A program made the translations under genes and the position numbers. Positions 55,971-64,000 of a stretch of 64,000 bases of DNA are shown in pieces (within the stretch, counting starts at the first letter, position 1; every line of letters starts with the position of its first letter). This DNA comes from Oryzomicrobium sp. (GTDB lineage: Bacteria; Pseudomonadota; Gammaproteobacteria; Burkholderiales; Rhodocyclaceae), in the NCBI RefSeq assembly GCF_021287045.1, contig NZ_JAJTBG010000001.1, positions 62,001-126,000 on the forward strand. The letters are read 5' to 3'. Below the pieces are notes generated by a model that had not been told where the DNA came from, did not search any database, and saw only the letters and a program-made list of their open reading frames with translations.

Positions 55971-57155
55971 TTACTTCGCCAGCAGCAGCGGCCGCAGTTG
56001 TTCGATCATCCGGTCGATCTCCCCGCGGGTGACGTTGAGGGCGGGCATGAAGCGCAGCAGGTGGGGGCGGGGGGCGTTGAGCAGCAGACCCTCGGGGGCC
56101 AGGTTGCGGGCGGCCTCCACCACCGCCGGGCCGCGCTCGTCGGCGAGCAGCAGGGCGCGCAGCAGGCCCTGGCCGCGCTCGCCGTTCAGGCCCAGTTCAT
56201 CGGATAGCTCGCGCAGCTTGGCGCCCAGGTAGTCCCCCAGGGCGGCGACTTCGGCGAGGAAGCCCGGGGCGGTGAGGGTGTCGAGCACCGCCACGCCGAC
56301 AGCGGCCATCAGCGGGTTGCCGTTGTAGGTGCCGCCCTGGTCGCCGGCCTCGAAGCAGCACACTGCTTCCTTGGCGAGCAGGGCCGACAGGGGCACGCCG
56401 CCGCCGATGCCCTTGCCCAGGGTCATGATGTCCGGCTCGATACCGGCGTGCTGGTGGGCGAACAGGGTACCGGTGCGGCCCATGCCGGTTTGCACCTCGT
56501 CCACGATCAGCAGCAGGCCGCGCTCAAGGGTGAGGCGGCGCAGGGCCTGGAGGAATTCGGCGCTGGCGGGCACCACGCCGCCTTCGCCCTGGACCGGTTC
56601 CAGCATCACCGCCACGGTGTCGGGGCCGATCAGGGTCTCGACCGAGGCCAGGTCGTTGAGGGTGGCCTTGGGGAAGCCGGGCACCTGGGGGGCGAACAGG
56701 GTGTCCCAGCCGGGCTTGCCGGAGGCGGACATGGTGGCGAGGGTGCGGCCGTGGAAGCTGCCGTTGAAGGTGACGATCTCGAAGGCGCCGCCCTTGTGCA
56801 CCTTGCCCCATTTGCGCGCCAGCTTGATGGCCCCCTCGTTGGCCTCGGCCCCGGTGCTGGCGAAGAACACCCGGTCGAAGCAGGAGTGCTCGGTGAGCCC
56901 CCGGGCGAGCTTGAGGGACGGTTCGTTGTAGAAGGCCGGGCTGGGGTTGATCAGCTTGCCGGCCTGGGTGGTCAGGGCGTCGACAATGGCCGGGTGGCCG
57001 TGGCCCAGGCAGTTCACCGCCCAGCCCTGGACGAAGTCCAGGTAACGCTTGCCCCGGTGGTCGGTGAGCCAGGAGCCTCGCCCCTCGACGAACACCAGGT
57101 CGGGGCGGGCGGTGATCCACATCAGGGGCTGGGCGTCGGCGGGGGAAAAATCCAT
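55971..57155 (-). CDS. argD: Acetylornithine aminotransferase family enzyme
   Basis: The 394-residue class III PLP aminotransferase has [21 protein letters not shown], the [12 protein letters not shown] block, [14 protein letters not shown] and the PLP lysine in [15 protein letters not shown], matching ArgD-type enzymes of arginine biosynthesis (N-acetylglutamate semialdehyde to N-acetylornithine). Other ornithine/GABA-type members remain possible. The ATG at 57155 is best because GGAG lies 6 nt upstream; an ATG 12 nt earlier overlaps that site. A terminator (57173-57199) sits immediately before its ribosome-binding site, and an Arg-rich ORF lies just before that. Confidence 0.82.
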   Translation of the reverse strand: MDFSPADAQPLMWITARPDLVFVEGRGSWLTDHRGKRYLDFVQGWAVNCLGHGHPAIVDALTTQAGKLINPSPAFYNEPSLKLARGLTEHSCFDRVFFASTGAEANEGAIKLARKWGKVHKGGAFEIVTFNGSFHGRTLATMSASGKPGWDTLFAPQVPGFPKATLNDLASVETLIGPDTVAVMLEPVQGEGGVVPASAEFLQALRRLTLERGLLLIVDEVQTGMGRTGTLFAHQHAGIEPDIMTLGKGIGGGVPLSALLAKEAVCCFEAGDQGGTYNGNPLMAAVGVAVLDTLTAPGFLAEVAALGDYLGAKLRELSDELGLNGERGQGLLRALLLADERGPAVVEAARNLAPEGLLLNAPRPHLLRFMPALNVTRGEIDRMIEQLRPLLLAK

Positions 57156-57172
57156 GGAAGTCTCCATCAATG

Positions 57173-57199
57173 AAAAAGGCCACGGGAATGCCGTGGCCT
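57173..57199 (-). terminator. Terminator hairpin in the argD leader
   Basis: On the minus strand AGGCCACGG-CATTC-CCGTGGCCT forms a perfect 9-bp stem, followed by TTTT. It ends about 10 nt before the argD ribosome-binding site. It is too close to the gene for a promoter between them, so it should be an attenuator in the leader or the end of the ribB transcript with read-through. Confidence 0.75.
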
Positions 57200-57220
57200 G
57201 GGGGGAAAGCGGGCAAACCC

Positions 57221-57313
57221 TCAACGGGGGACGAGCGGCGGGCGGCGGCCGCCATGGGGGCGGCGGCGTCGTTCGGCGGGCAGCGGCAGTCCGGTGAGGT
57301 GAGTGCGGATCAT
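57221..57313 (-). CDS. Possible 30-residue Arg-rich leader peptide upstream of argD
   Basis: An ATG at 57313 opens 30 codons ending in TGA, 22 nt before the terminator stem. Eight of the 30 codons are arginine, including a run of four (residues 15-18) and a pair (23-24). A leader peptide rich in the end product of the pathway, followed by a terminator, is the plan of ribosome-mediated attenuation. Against it, no clear Shine-Dalgarno precedes the ATG, and CGC codons arise easily in GC-rich DNA. Confidence 0.35.
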   Translation of the reverse strand: MIRTHLTGLPLPAERRRRPHGGRRPPLVPR

Positions 57314-57403
57314 GCCGTGCACTTTGCCATAGTTTGCCCGGCCGGGATGACGGTTTTGCGCCAGCTTCGCGGCTGGTTCCCCGCCGGGCGGCTTGCGTGG
57401 TTC

Positions 57404-58075
57404 CTAGCCGTGGACCTGGCGGTACTCCGCCAGCTGGGCGATGGTCAGCAGGGGAAAACCGCGGGCGGCGGCGAAGGCCTCCAGGGCGGCGCCGCGCATC
57501 ATGGTGCCGTCCGGGTTCATCAGCTCGCACAGCACCGCCGCCGGGGCGAACCCGGCCAGTCGTGCCAGATCCACCGAGCCCTCGGTGTGGCCGCGCCGCC
57601 CGAGCACGCCCTTGGAATGGGCGCGCAGGGGAAAGACGTGGCCGGGGCGGGCCAGGTCGGCGGGGGTGGCGTCCGGGGCGATGGCGGCGCGGATGGTGGT
57701 GAGCCGGTCGGCGGCCGAGACGCCGGTGGTGACGCCCACCTTGGCCTCGATGCTGACGGTGAAGGCGGTGCCGTGGCGGCTCTCGTTGCGCACCACCATG
57801 GGCGGCAGGTCGAGCCGGCGGATGCGGGCGTCGTCCAGGCACAGGCAGACGATGCCGCTGCATTCGCGGATGAACAGGGCCATCATGGCCTCGTCCATGG
57901 CCTCGGCGGCGACGATCAGGTCGCCCTCGTTCTCCCGGTCGAAGTCGTCGAGCAGCACCACGGCGCGGCCGTCGCGCAGGGCGGCGATGGCGTCGGCAAC
58001 GGCGGCATCCGAAGGGGAGGAGGGGAGGGATTGGGCTTCGTCGGCCCGGGGGAATTGCTTGGCTACTGCGGACAT
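57404..58075 (-). CDS. ribB: 3,4-dihydroxy-2-butanone-4-phosphate synthase RibB
   Basis: The 223-residue enzyme converts ribulose-5-phosphate to the four-carbon riboflavin precursor. Motifs are the Mg2+-binding [24 protein letters not shown] and [16 protein letters not shown]. The length is that of monofunctional RibB, without a fused GTP cyclohydrolase II. It is preceded by an FMN riboswitch and a hairpin over its ribosome-binding site (AGGAG), so excess FMN should lower its translation. Confidence 0.96.
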   Translation of the reverse strand: MSAVAKQFPRADEAQSLPSSPSDAAVADAIAALRDGRAVVLLDDFDRENEGDLIVAAEAMDEAMMALFIRECSGIVCLCLDDARIRRLDLPPMVVRNESRHGTAFTVSIEAKVGVTTGVSAADRLTTIRAAIAPDATPADLARPGHVFPLRAHSKGVLGRRGHTEGSVDLARLAGFAPAAVLCELMNPDGTMMRGAALEAFAAARGFPLLTIAQLAEYRQVHG

Positions 58076-58108
58076 GAAACGCTCCTGGAAATGAAAGGGA
58101 GGCGTTTC
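58076..58108 (-). promoter_or_regulatory. Shine-Dalgarno-sequestering hairpin of ribB
   Basis: On the minus strand GAAACGCCTCC (58098-58108) pairs, with one bulged C, to GGAGCGTTTC (58076-58085), which contains the ribB Shine-Dalgarno GGAG next to the ATG. It is the probable translational switch of the FMN riboswitch upstream. Confidence 0.7.
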
Positions 58109-58216
58109 AGGGGGACGCGCGGCGACGCCACGGCTCTACCGGCAAGCGATGGCGATCGCCGGGCCGGCAGGTGCAATGGCATACCGCCGGCAACGGCCGA
58201 GGCCGCCACCGGGCTG

Positions 58217-58361
58217 CGTCTTCTTTCATCCGGACTATGACCGTCGGCTCCGGCTTCGCACCGGATCTGCTGACCCCGCCGGATGGCGGGCGCTCGCGGG
58301 CTCGGCCCCGAGGATTCGGGACCTTACCGCCGGTGGGGACTTCCACCCCGCCCTGAAGACG
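58217..58361 (-). ncRNA. FMN riboswitch (RFN element)
   Basis: The minus strand contains the complete RFN element in order: the P1 strand CGTCTTC, AGGGCGGGGTG, GTCCCCACCGGCGGTAA, GGTCAGCAGATCCGGTG, GAGCCGACGGTCATAGTCC, and GGATGAAAGAAGACG closing P1. All core-conserved blocks are present; the variable stem around 58270-58320 is longer than average. It senses FMN and controls ribB 140 nt downstream. Confidence 0.97.
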
Positions 58362-58451
58362 ATTGCGCCGCTGGGCGTTGGAGAAAACTCCCCAACTTGC
58401 GGCGGCGCGGCCATTCTACTCTCCCCAGCAGAACGGGGATGGGGGCGGGGC

Positions 58452-59390
58452 TCAGGCGAGCAGGATGTGGCCGGCGGTGCGCAGCAGGATGCCGATGCAG
58501 CCGCCCAGCACGGCGGGCTTCCACACCGCGGCGACGCGCTTGCCGGCGGAGATAAGGATGGCCACCCCGGCCACGTCCAGGGGGTTGATGAGAAAACCGG
58601 CGCCCTGGTTGAGCAGCAGCACGCTGGCGTGGCCCTGGCGCAGCATCTCGTCCATCACCCCCATCATGGCCGTGCCGCCGGCCAGCACCTTGGTCAGGGT
58701 GAGCAGGATCAGGGCCGGGTCCAGGTGCAGGGCGGCCATGGCCGGGCCGAGCAGGGCGGTGAGCAGGTCGATGGCGCCGAAGGCGCGCAGCAGCATCACC
58801 ACGGTGAGGGACAGCACCAGCATCGGGATCGAGCCCACGGCGATCTTGAAGGCTTCGGCCCCGGCGTGGTTGATCACGTCCAGCACCCCCTTGGCGTCCT
58901 CGGCGGTGCGGTGGTGCAGGGTCTCGTCCAGGGGGGCCTCGGTGCCGCTCAGGTGGCGGCCGAAGCCGTAGTAGGTGACGGCCGCCGCCGCCAGCCCGCC
59001 CAGCACCGAGAGCAGCAGGGTCGGCGCGTAACTCAGGCCCAGGGCGGCCAGGGGGAAGGTGGTGTTGGCCTGGGCCATGGCCATCACCATGGCCAGGGTG
59101 GCGGCCAGGTGGCGCGGCGAGGCGCCGCGCTGGTCCATCATGGCCAGGGTGGCCACCGGGGCGGCGAAGCTGACGAAGTTGATCTGCAGGGCGGCGAACA
59201 CGCCGAGGCCGGTCAGGCCCACGGGTTTGAGCAGCGGGGCGATGCGCGCCACGGCCCAGTCGAGTACGCCCTTGGCTTCGAGCAGGCGCATCAGGGAGAG
59301 CATCACCACCATCACCGGCAGCAGGATGAAGAGGGACAGTTCGACGGCGGAGCGGCCAGCCTTGAGGATGGCGTCGATGAGCAGTTCCAT
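58452..59390 (-). CDS. Nucleoside-gate (FeoB-gate-like) membrane protein
   Basis: The 312-residue inner-membrane protein has about eight hydrophobic segments and two copies of the nucleoside-recognition/gate pattern (residues about 10-110 and 185-300, with INFVSFAAPVATLAMM and GGTAMMGVMDEM). This domain is found in spore-maturation proteins, nucleoside transporters and the FeoB gate. What it moves is unknown. The ATG at 59390 is chosen because the open upstream frame has no conserved residues. A CATAAT -10 lies 50 nt upstream. Confidence 0.7.
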   Translation of the reverse strand: MELLIDAILKAGRSAVELSLFILLPVMVVMLSLMRLLEAKGVLDWAVARIAPLLKPVGLTGLGVFAALQINFVSFAAPVATLAMMDQRGASPRHLAATLAMVMAMAQANTTFPLAALGLSYAPTLLLSVLGGLAAAAVTYYGFGRHLSGTEAPLDETLHHRTAEDAKGVLDVINHAGAEAFKIAVGSIPMLVLSLTVVMLLRAFGAIDLLTALLGPAMAALHLDPALILLTLTKVLAGGTAMMGVMDEMLRQGHASVLLLNQGAGFLINPLDVAGVAILISAGKRVAAVWKPAVLGGCIGILLRTAGHILLA

Positions 59391-59811
59391 GGCGGGGAGC
59401 GGAAAAGGGGAGGGCGGCGGCAACGCCGGGTCGGCCGCAATTATGCCAAGTCGCCGGCCCGGCCGGCTATTGGGGGGCGCCAGCCGTAGGGAAGGCCGGA
59501 TGCGCCGGACCGGGCGCCGCTGATACCAATTGTGACAAAAAAGCCAGAACCCGAAAGATGGGGCCAGGGTCAATCAAGCGGCCGACGCGTCCCGCGTTTC
59601 CCTCCCCGCTGCCATTGCCGGTCGGGCGGCAGCAGGGGGAAGGGCGGAGCGGCGGCGGTCGTCGGTCATCATCCACGCGAGGCTTTCATGGGCAGGCAGG
59701 TGGTTTCCCCCGGAGCGGGGCAGAGGCGAGGGCTGGGATGCCGCGCAGGTTGCGGGCAAGGAAGTAGGCAGGGGCCGGGGCTGTCCGGCCGGATGTTCGG
59801 GAGGAACGGCC
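59391..59811. promoter_or_regulatory. Divergent intergenic region between the gate protein and cioA
   Basis: No gene is supported in these 421 bases. On the minus strand CATAAT (59440-59445) is a good -10 for the gate-protein gene. For the rightward cio operon I see an A-rich patch (59534-59545) but no convincing -35/-10 pair and no clear FNR/ANR box. The half before cioA is very GC-rich and may be a long leader. Confidence 0.35.
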
Positions 59812-61263
59812 ATGCCTGATGTTTCCGCCCTGGATCTGGCCCGGCTCCAGTTCGCCTTCACCGTTTCGTTCCACATCCTCTTCCCCGCCATCACCATCGG
59901 CATGGCCAGTTACCTGGTGGTGCTGGAGGCCTGCTGGCTGCGCACCAAGCAGCCGGTGTACCGGGACCTATACCACTTCTGGTCGAAGATCTTCGCCGTA
60001 AATTTCGGCATGGGGGTGGTGTCGGGGCTGGTCATGGCCTACCAGTTCGGCACCAATTGGAGCGGTTTCTCCCAGTTCGCCGGGGGCATCACCGGTCCTC
60101 TGCTGGCCTACGAGGTGATGACCGCCTTCTTCCTCGAAGCCGGCTTTCTCGGCGTCATGCTGTTCGGCTGGAACAAGGTCGGGCCGGGGCTGCACTTCCT
60201 CTCCACCGCCATGGTGGCCCTGGGCACCCTGGTGTCCACCACCTGGATTCTGGCCTCCAACAGCTGGATGCAGACGCCCCAGGGCTACGCCATCCTGGAT
60301 GGCCGGGTGGTGCCCACGGACTGGCTGGCGGTGATCTTCAACCCCTCCTTCCCCTACCGGCTGCTGCACATGAGCGTGGCCGCCTTTCTTGCCACTGCCC
60401 TGTTCGTCGCCGCCTCGGCGGCTTGGCACCTGCGGCGCGGCCACGACAACCCGGCCCTGCGCAAGATGCTGTCGATGGCCCTCGGGCTGCTGGTGGTGGT
60501 GGCGCCGATCCAGGCGGTGATCGGCGACATGCACGGGCTCAACACCCTGGAGCACCAGCCGGCCAAGATCGCCGCCCTGGAAGGGCACTGGGAGAACCGG
60601 GGCGACGAGGCCCTGCCCCTGATCGCCTTCGGCTGGCCGGACATGGCCCGGGAGGAGACCCGTTACGCCGTCGAGATCCCCCGTCTGGGCAGCCTGATCC
60701 TGACCCACACCTGGGGCGGCCAGATCAAGGGGCTCAAGGAATTCCCGCCGGAGGACCGGCCCAACGCCACCCTGCTGTTCTGGTCGTTCCGCGTCATGGT
60801 CGGCCTGGGCTTGCTGATGATCCTGCTCGGACTGTGGGGGCTGGTGTTGCGCCGGGGCGGCGCCCTGTACCGCTCCCGGGCCTTTTTGCGCGCCGTGCTG
60901 TGGATGGGGCCGAGCGGGCTGGTGGCCCTGCTCGCCGGCTGGATCACCACCGAGGCGGGCCGCCAGCCTTGGGTGGTGTACGGGGTGCTGCGCACCGCCG
61001 ACGCGGTGACACCCCACGGCGTGCCGGAACTGACCCTGTCCCTGGGCCTGTTCGTGATCACCTATTTCTTCGTCTTCGGCGTGGGTATCGCCTATATGTT
61101 CCGTCTGGTGCGCAAGGGCCCCCAGCCCCACGAGGGCGACCCGCACCCGGAGAGCGGACCCGGCCTGGAGCGCACCCCGGCCCGGCCCCTGTCGGCGGTG
61201 GGCGACGACGAGGCGCGGGCGCCCCTGCCTGTTGGCACCGCGGCGACGGCGGGGAGGAGTTGA
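59812..61263 (+). CDS. cioA: Second cytochrome bd oxidase subunit I (CioA type)
   Basis: The 483-residue quinol oxidase subunit has LARLQFAFTVSFHILFPAITIG with the haem-ligand His, a short Q-loop between helices 6 and 7, and EAGRQPWVVYGVLRTADAVT. The short Q-loop and the QPWVVYGVLRTADAVTP block mark the cyanide-insensitive CIO/bd-II group, distinct from the cydA at 38610. The C-terminus is a Gly/Pro-rich cytoplasmic tail of about 45 residues. GGAGG lies 7 nt before the ATG; cioB follows after 2 nt. Confidence 0.94.
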   Translation: MPDVSALDLARLQFAFTVSFHILFPAITIGMASYLVVLEACWLRTKQPVYRDLYHFWSKIFAVNFGMGVVSGLVMAYQFGTNWSGFSQFAGGITGPLLAYEVMTAFFLEAGFLGVMLFGWNKVGPGLHFLSTAMVALGTLVSTTWILASNSWMQTPQGYAILDGRVVPTDWLAVIFNPSFPYRLLHMSVAAFLATALFVAASAAWHLRRGHDNPALRKMLSMALGLLVVVAPIQAVIGDMHGLNTLEHQPAKIAALEGHWENRGDEALPLIAFGWPDMAREETRYAVEIPRLGSLILTHTWGGQIKGLKEFPPEDRPNATLLFWSFRVMVGLGLLMILLGLWGLVLRRGGALYRSRAFLRAVLWMGPSGLVALLAGWITTEAGRQPWVVYGVLRTADAVTPHGVPELTLSLGLFVITYFFVFGVGIAYMFRLVRKGPQPHEGDPHPESGPGLERTPARPLSAVGDDEARAPLPVGTAATAGRS

Positions 61264-61265
61264 CC

Positions 61266-62270
61266 ATGGGCATCGATCTTTCCCTGTTGTGGGCCGGCAT
61301 CATCCTGTTCGGCGTGATGATGTACGTGGTCATGGACGGCTTCGACCTGGGCATCGGTCTGCTCTACCCCTTCGTCCCCGACCGGCACGACCGGGACGTG
61401 ATGATGAACACCGTGGCGCCGGTCTGGGACGGCAACGAGACCTGGCTGGTGATGGGCGGCGCCGGCCTGCTGGCGGCCTTTCCCCTGGCCTACGCGGTGG
61501 TCCTCAGCGCTCTCTACCTGCCCCTGGTGTTCATGCTGCTCGGGCTGATCTTCCGCGGCGTGGCCTTTGAGTTCCGCTTCAAGGCCAACGACCGGGAGCG
61601 CCACGTCTGGGACAAGGCCTTCATCGGCGGTTCCCTGGCGGCCTCGTTCTTCCAGGGCGTAGTGCTGGGGGCCTACATCGACGGCATCAGGATGGACGGT
61701 CGCGCCTTCGCCGGCGGCCCCCTGGACTGGCTGGCGCCCTTCCCACTGTTCTGCGGCGTCGGGGTGGTGGTGGCCTATGCCCTGCTCGGCAGCACCTGGC
61801 TGATCATGAAGACCGAGGGCGATCTGTACCGGCGCATGCTGGCCCTGACCCGCCCCCTGGTGGGGCTGCTGCTGGCGGCCATCGTGGCGATCAGCGTGTG
61901 GACGCCTCTGGCCCAGCCCCATATCGCCGAGCGCTGGTTCAGCTGGCCCAACCTGGCCTGGTTCGCGCCGGTGCCGCTGCTGGTGGTCCTGGCCATGGTC
62001 GGGCTGGTGCGCTCCCTCCCGCGCGAGCCGGCGGCGGCGCCCTTCCTCTACGCCCTGGGGCTGGTGTTCCTCGGCTACAGCGGCCTGGCCATCAGCGTCT
62101 GGCCGAACATCCTGCCCGGCATCAGCATCTGGCAGGCGGCGGCGCCGCCCCAGAGCCAGGGCTTCGCCCTGGTGGGGGCCTTGTTCATCATTCCCTTCAT
62201 CCTGATGTACACCGTCTGGTCCTACTACGTCTTTCGCGGCAAGGTCCGGCACGGCGAGGGGTACCACTGA
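61266..62270 (+). CDS. cioB: Second cytochrome bd oxidase subunit II (CioB type)
   Basis: The 334-residue partner of CioA has the start LLWAGIILFGVMMYVVMDGFDLG and the MNTVAPVWDGNETWLVMGGAGL block, with eight transmembrane segments. It is shorter than the cydB product at 40192 and its C-terminal block PPQSQGFALVGALFIIPFIL is that of the CIO group. It is immediately followed by a DUF2474 small subunit gene. Confidence 0.94.
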   Translation: MGIDLSLLWAGIILFGVMMYVVMDGFDLGIGLLYPFVPDRHDRDVMMNTVAPVWDGNETWLVMGGAGLLAAFPLAYAVVLSALYLPLVFMLLGLIFRGVAFEFRFKANDRERHVWDKAFIGGSLAASFFQGVVLGAYIDGIRMDGRAFAGGPLDWLAPFPLFCGVGVVVAYALLGSTWLIMKTEGDLYRRMLALTRPLVGLLLAAIVAISVWTPLAQPHIAERWFSWPNLAWFAPVPLLVVLAMVGLVRSLPREPAAAPFLYALGLVFLGYSGLAISVWPNILPGISIWQAAAPPQSQGFALVGALFIIPFILMYTVWSYYVFRGKVRHGEGYH

Positions 62271-62289
62271 TGCACGCTGGGGAGTGGCG

Positions 62290-62442
62290 ATGAGCGCTGG
62301 CGACCGGCCCCATCCGGGGCTCGCGGTCTGGGCCCGACGGATCGGCTGGTTGGCCCTGATCTGGACGGCCAGCGTGGCCGCCCTGGGCGCTTGCGCGTGG
62401 CTGCTGCGGCTGGTGATGCGGGCCGCCGGGTTCCATTCCTGA
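62290..62442 (+). CDS. DUF2474 small protein of the cio operon
   Basis: The 50-residue protein has a single transmembrane helix in residues 22-42 (pattern LIWTASVAALGACAWLLRLVM), which matches the DUF2474 family found after cioAB. It is probably the CydX-like third subunit. GGGGAG lies 6 nt before the ATG, and the gene starts 20 nt after the cioB stop. Confidence 0.82.
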   Translation: MSAGDRPHPGLAVWARRIGWLALIWTASVAALGACAWLLRLVMRAAGFHS

Positions 62443-62569
62443 GCCGGGGGAAAGCAGCATGAAATGGGGCGGCACAAGAAAATCGCCGGAGCAGTAACGT
62501 ATTTCCTACCGGAGGGGGCGCAAAGTAATTATAAAATATGACCTTAGCTATATCTAAAATAAATACTTC
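62443..62569 (+). promoter_or_regulatory. AT-rich promoter island before the terminal sensor gene
   Basis: Bases 62525-62568 are markedly AT-rich in an otherwise GC-rich region and contain TATAAAAT-like and TAAAAT elements suited to a -10. I cannot assign one -35/-10 pair with confidence. Confidence 0.4.
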
Positions 62570-64000
62570 GTGCTCTCCGGAATCAACGAGAAGTCCCTTC
62601 CCCGGCTCCAACTGTTCGGCATGCTCGCCCTCGTCCTGGTCTTCACCCTGGGGATGGGGCTCTATTTTACCTGGCAGCACGTGCGCGACTTCCAGGCCGG
62701 CATGGCCGGGCTGGAGCGGGAAACCCTGGCCCAGCAGCAGTCCTTGCTGGAGGCCGAGCTTGATTCGAACCGCAATTACCTGGAGTTCGTCCGCTCCCGC
62801 ACCGAGGAAGTCCTCAAGGAGAGCCTGAAGGCCGAAGTGGACCAGGCCTTCCAGGTGGTGGAGGCCCTCTACCGCCAGGAGAAGGGGCGGCGTCCCGAGG
62901 CCGAGATCCGCCGCCTGGCCGCCGAGGCCCTGCGCCCGATGCGCTTCTTCGATGGCCGGGGCTACTTCTTCATCGACGACCTCAAGGGCAACTGCGTGCT
63001 GCTGCCCATTTCCCCGGATCGGGAGGGCTCCTCCCTGCTCGACAACCGGGACGACGCCGGCACCTACATCATGCGCGGGCTGATCGACGCCTCCGCCTCC
63101 GGGGCCGGCTTCTCACGCTACCGCTGGTACGCCCCGGGCAACCCCCGGGAAATGGCCGACAAGATCACCTACGTGCGCCGCTTCGAGCCCTTCGGCTGGA
63201 TCATCGGCGCCGGCGACTACCTGTCCAACATGGAGCAGCAGCTGAGCCAGGAGGCCCTGGTGCGTCTGCGCTCGGTGCGCTTCGGCAAGAACGGCTACCT
63301 GGCGGTGCTGCACCGGGACGGCCGGGTGCTGGTGTCCCCCTCCCATCCCCAGTCGGAAGGCGTCGCCGTGAGCCGGCTGGGCAGCGATGCCGAGCGCCGG
63401 GTGGTGGGCCAGCTGCTCGACCTGGCCAAGACCGGCGGCGGCGTGGCGCGCTACGACTGGCTGCGCCCCGACAGCGGCCGGCTCACGCCCAAGCTTTCGG
63501 TGGTGCGTCCCGTGGATTCCTGGGGCTGGGTGCTGGTGGCCGGGGTGTACCTGGACGACCTGGCGGACACGGTGCAACGCGGCCAGACCGAACTGGCGGC
63601 GAGCGTGCGCGAGCACGTCACCACCACCCTGCTGGTGCTGGCCCTGGCGGCGTCCGCCACCCTGGCCTTCTCCCTGTTCTTCTCCGGCTGGCTGGGCCGC
63701 ATCCTCCATGCCTACCGGGACGACATCGAGACGCGCAACGCCCAGCTCACCGAGAACGCCCAGCAGCTGCGCCTGGCGGCCCAGGTGTTCGAAAGCGGCA
63801 ACGAGGGCATCGTCATCACCGACGCCCGGAACCGCATCCTGACGGTGAATCGGGCCTTCACCGCCATCACCGGCTACCGGGTGGACGAGGTGGTGGGGCG
63901 CAACCCGAGCATGTTCTCGTCGGGCCGCCATCCCCCCGAGTTCTACAACACCCTGTGGCGGGAGCTGAACGAGACCGGCACCTGGTCCGGGGAAATCTGG
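62570..64000 (+). CDS. Cache-PAS membrane sensor, C-terminus outside the window
   Basis: An open frame runs from a GTG at 62570 to the end of the window (477 codons, no stop). It has a transmembrane helix (about 17-36), a periplasmic double Cache domain (about 50-345, with DGRGYFFIDDLKGNCVLLPI and ITYVRRFEPFGWIIGAGDYL), a second helix (about 350-373) and the start of a PAS domain (from about 404: GNEGIVITDARNRILTVNRAF). Proteins of this opening usually end in GGDEF/EAL or histidine-kinase domains, so a signalling output is expected but not visible. No good ribosome-binding site precedes the GTG; an ATG at 62621 is less likely because it would cut into the helix. Confidence 0.82.
   Translation, partial: MLSGINEKSLPRLQLFGMLALVLVFTLGMGLYFTWQHVRDFQAGMAGLERETLAQQQSLLEAELDSNRNYLEFVRSRTEEVLKESLKAEVDQAFQVVEALYRQEKGRRPEAEIRRLAAEALRPMRFFDGRGYFFIDDLKGNCVLLPISPDREGSSLLDNRDDAGTYIMRGLIDASASGAGFSRYRWYAPGNPREMADKITYVRRFEPFGWIIGAGDYLSNMEQQLSQEALVRLRSVRFGKNGYLAVLHRDGRVLVSPSHPQSEGVAVSRLGSDAERRVVGQLLDLAKTGGGVARYDWLRPDSGRLTPKLSVVRPVDSWGWVLVAGVYLDDLADTVQRGQTELAASVREHVTTTLLVLALAASATLAFSLFFSGWLGRILHAYRDDIETRNAQLTENAQQLRLAAQVFESGNEGIVITDARNRILTVNRAFTAITGYRVDEVVGRNPSMFSSGRHPPEFYNTLWRELNETGTWSGEIW

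Noticed and set aside
59391-59811. FNR/ANR site before the cio operon
   Set aside because: No TTGAT-N4-ATCAA match; TTGTGACAAAA and TCAATCAA are only half-like.

Overview
The window is GC-rich, densely coded chromosomal DNA from a Gram-negative betaproteobacterium. The gene set (Kdo/Lpt genes, MSHA-like pilus, C4-dicarboxylate Dct system with aspartase, two cytochrome bd oxidases) and the arrangement of uvrA, an MFS gene and ssb fit the Rhodocyclales (Azospira/Dechloromonas-like), but that placement is inference. I see no tRNA, rRNA, CRISPR array, IS element or prophage.

Layout. 0-3 kb: leftward kdsD-kdsC-lptC-lptA, with a strong leftward promoter at the window edge serving something outside. 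3-5 kb: a CPA2-type cation/proton antiporter. 5-22 kb: an MSHA-like type IV pilus locus made of an outlying prepilin, a class III adenylate cyclase, and a rightward operon (major prepilin, PilM/N-like protein, secretion ATPase, platform protein, second prepilin, MshJ/K-like proteins, secretin, ExeA-like ATPase, TPR protein, lytic transglycosylase). It ends next to a large BTAD/cyclase-like/AAA regulator. 22-26 kb: uvrA, a DUF1801 protein and a glutathione S-transferase. 26-28.6 kb: an S8 autotransporter protease whose leader holds a clear class I cyclic-di-GMP riboswitch. 28.7-35 kb: dctD, dctB, dctA and aspA, with a sigma-54 promoter and paired upstream dyads before aspA. 35-44 kb: MFS transporter, TlpA-like redoxin, an outer-membrane protein, cydP-cydA-cydB-cydX, a TonB-dependent copper receptor and ssb. 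44-52.7 kb: flavin reductase, a LysR regulator divergent from a cidA/lrgB pair, queF, cysK, a PatB/MalY-type lyase and kup. 52.8-64 kb: a large HD-GYP phosphodiesterase, an argD-like aminotransferase behind an Arg-rich leader ORF and terminator, ribB behind an FMN riboswitch, a nucleoside-gate membrane protein, a second bd oxidase (cioAB plus a DUF2474 small subunit) and a sensor cut off by the window edge.

Themes. Cyclic nucleotide signalling recurs: an adenylate cyclase and a degenerate cyclase-containing regulator flank the pilus locus, while a c-di-GMP riboswitch, an HD-GYP phosphodiesterase and a Cache-PAS sensor suggest c-di-GMP control of surface structures. Respiratory flexibility is shown by two bd oxidases and by coupling of aspartase to dicarboxylate uptake. 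RNA-level control is unusually visible: two classical riboswitches, each with a likely Shine-Dalgarno-sequestering hairpin, plus one possible attenuator.

The best leads are the c-di-GMP riboswitch on the autotransporter protease, the DctD/sigma-54 architecture at aspA-dctA, the Arg-rich leader before argD, the catalytically degenerate cyclase domain in the pilus-linked regulator, and the LysR box at about -65 of the cidA promoter. All statements come from reading the sequence; no database search or folding program was run.
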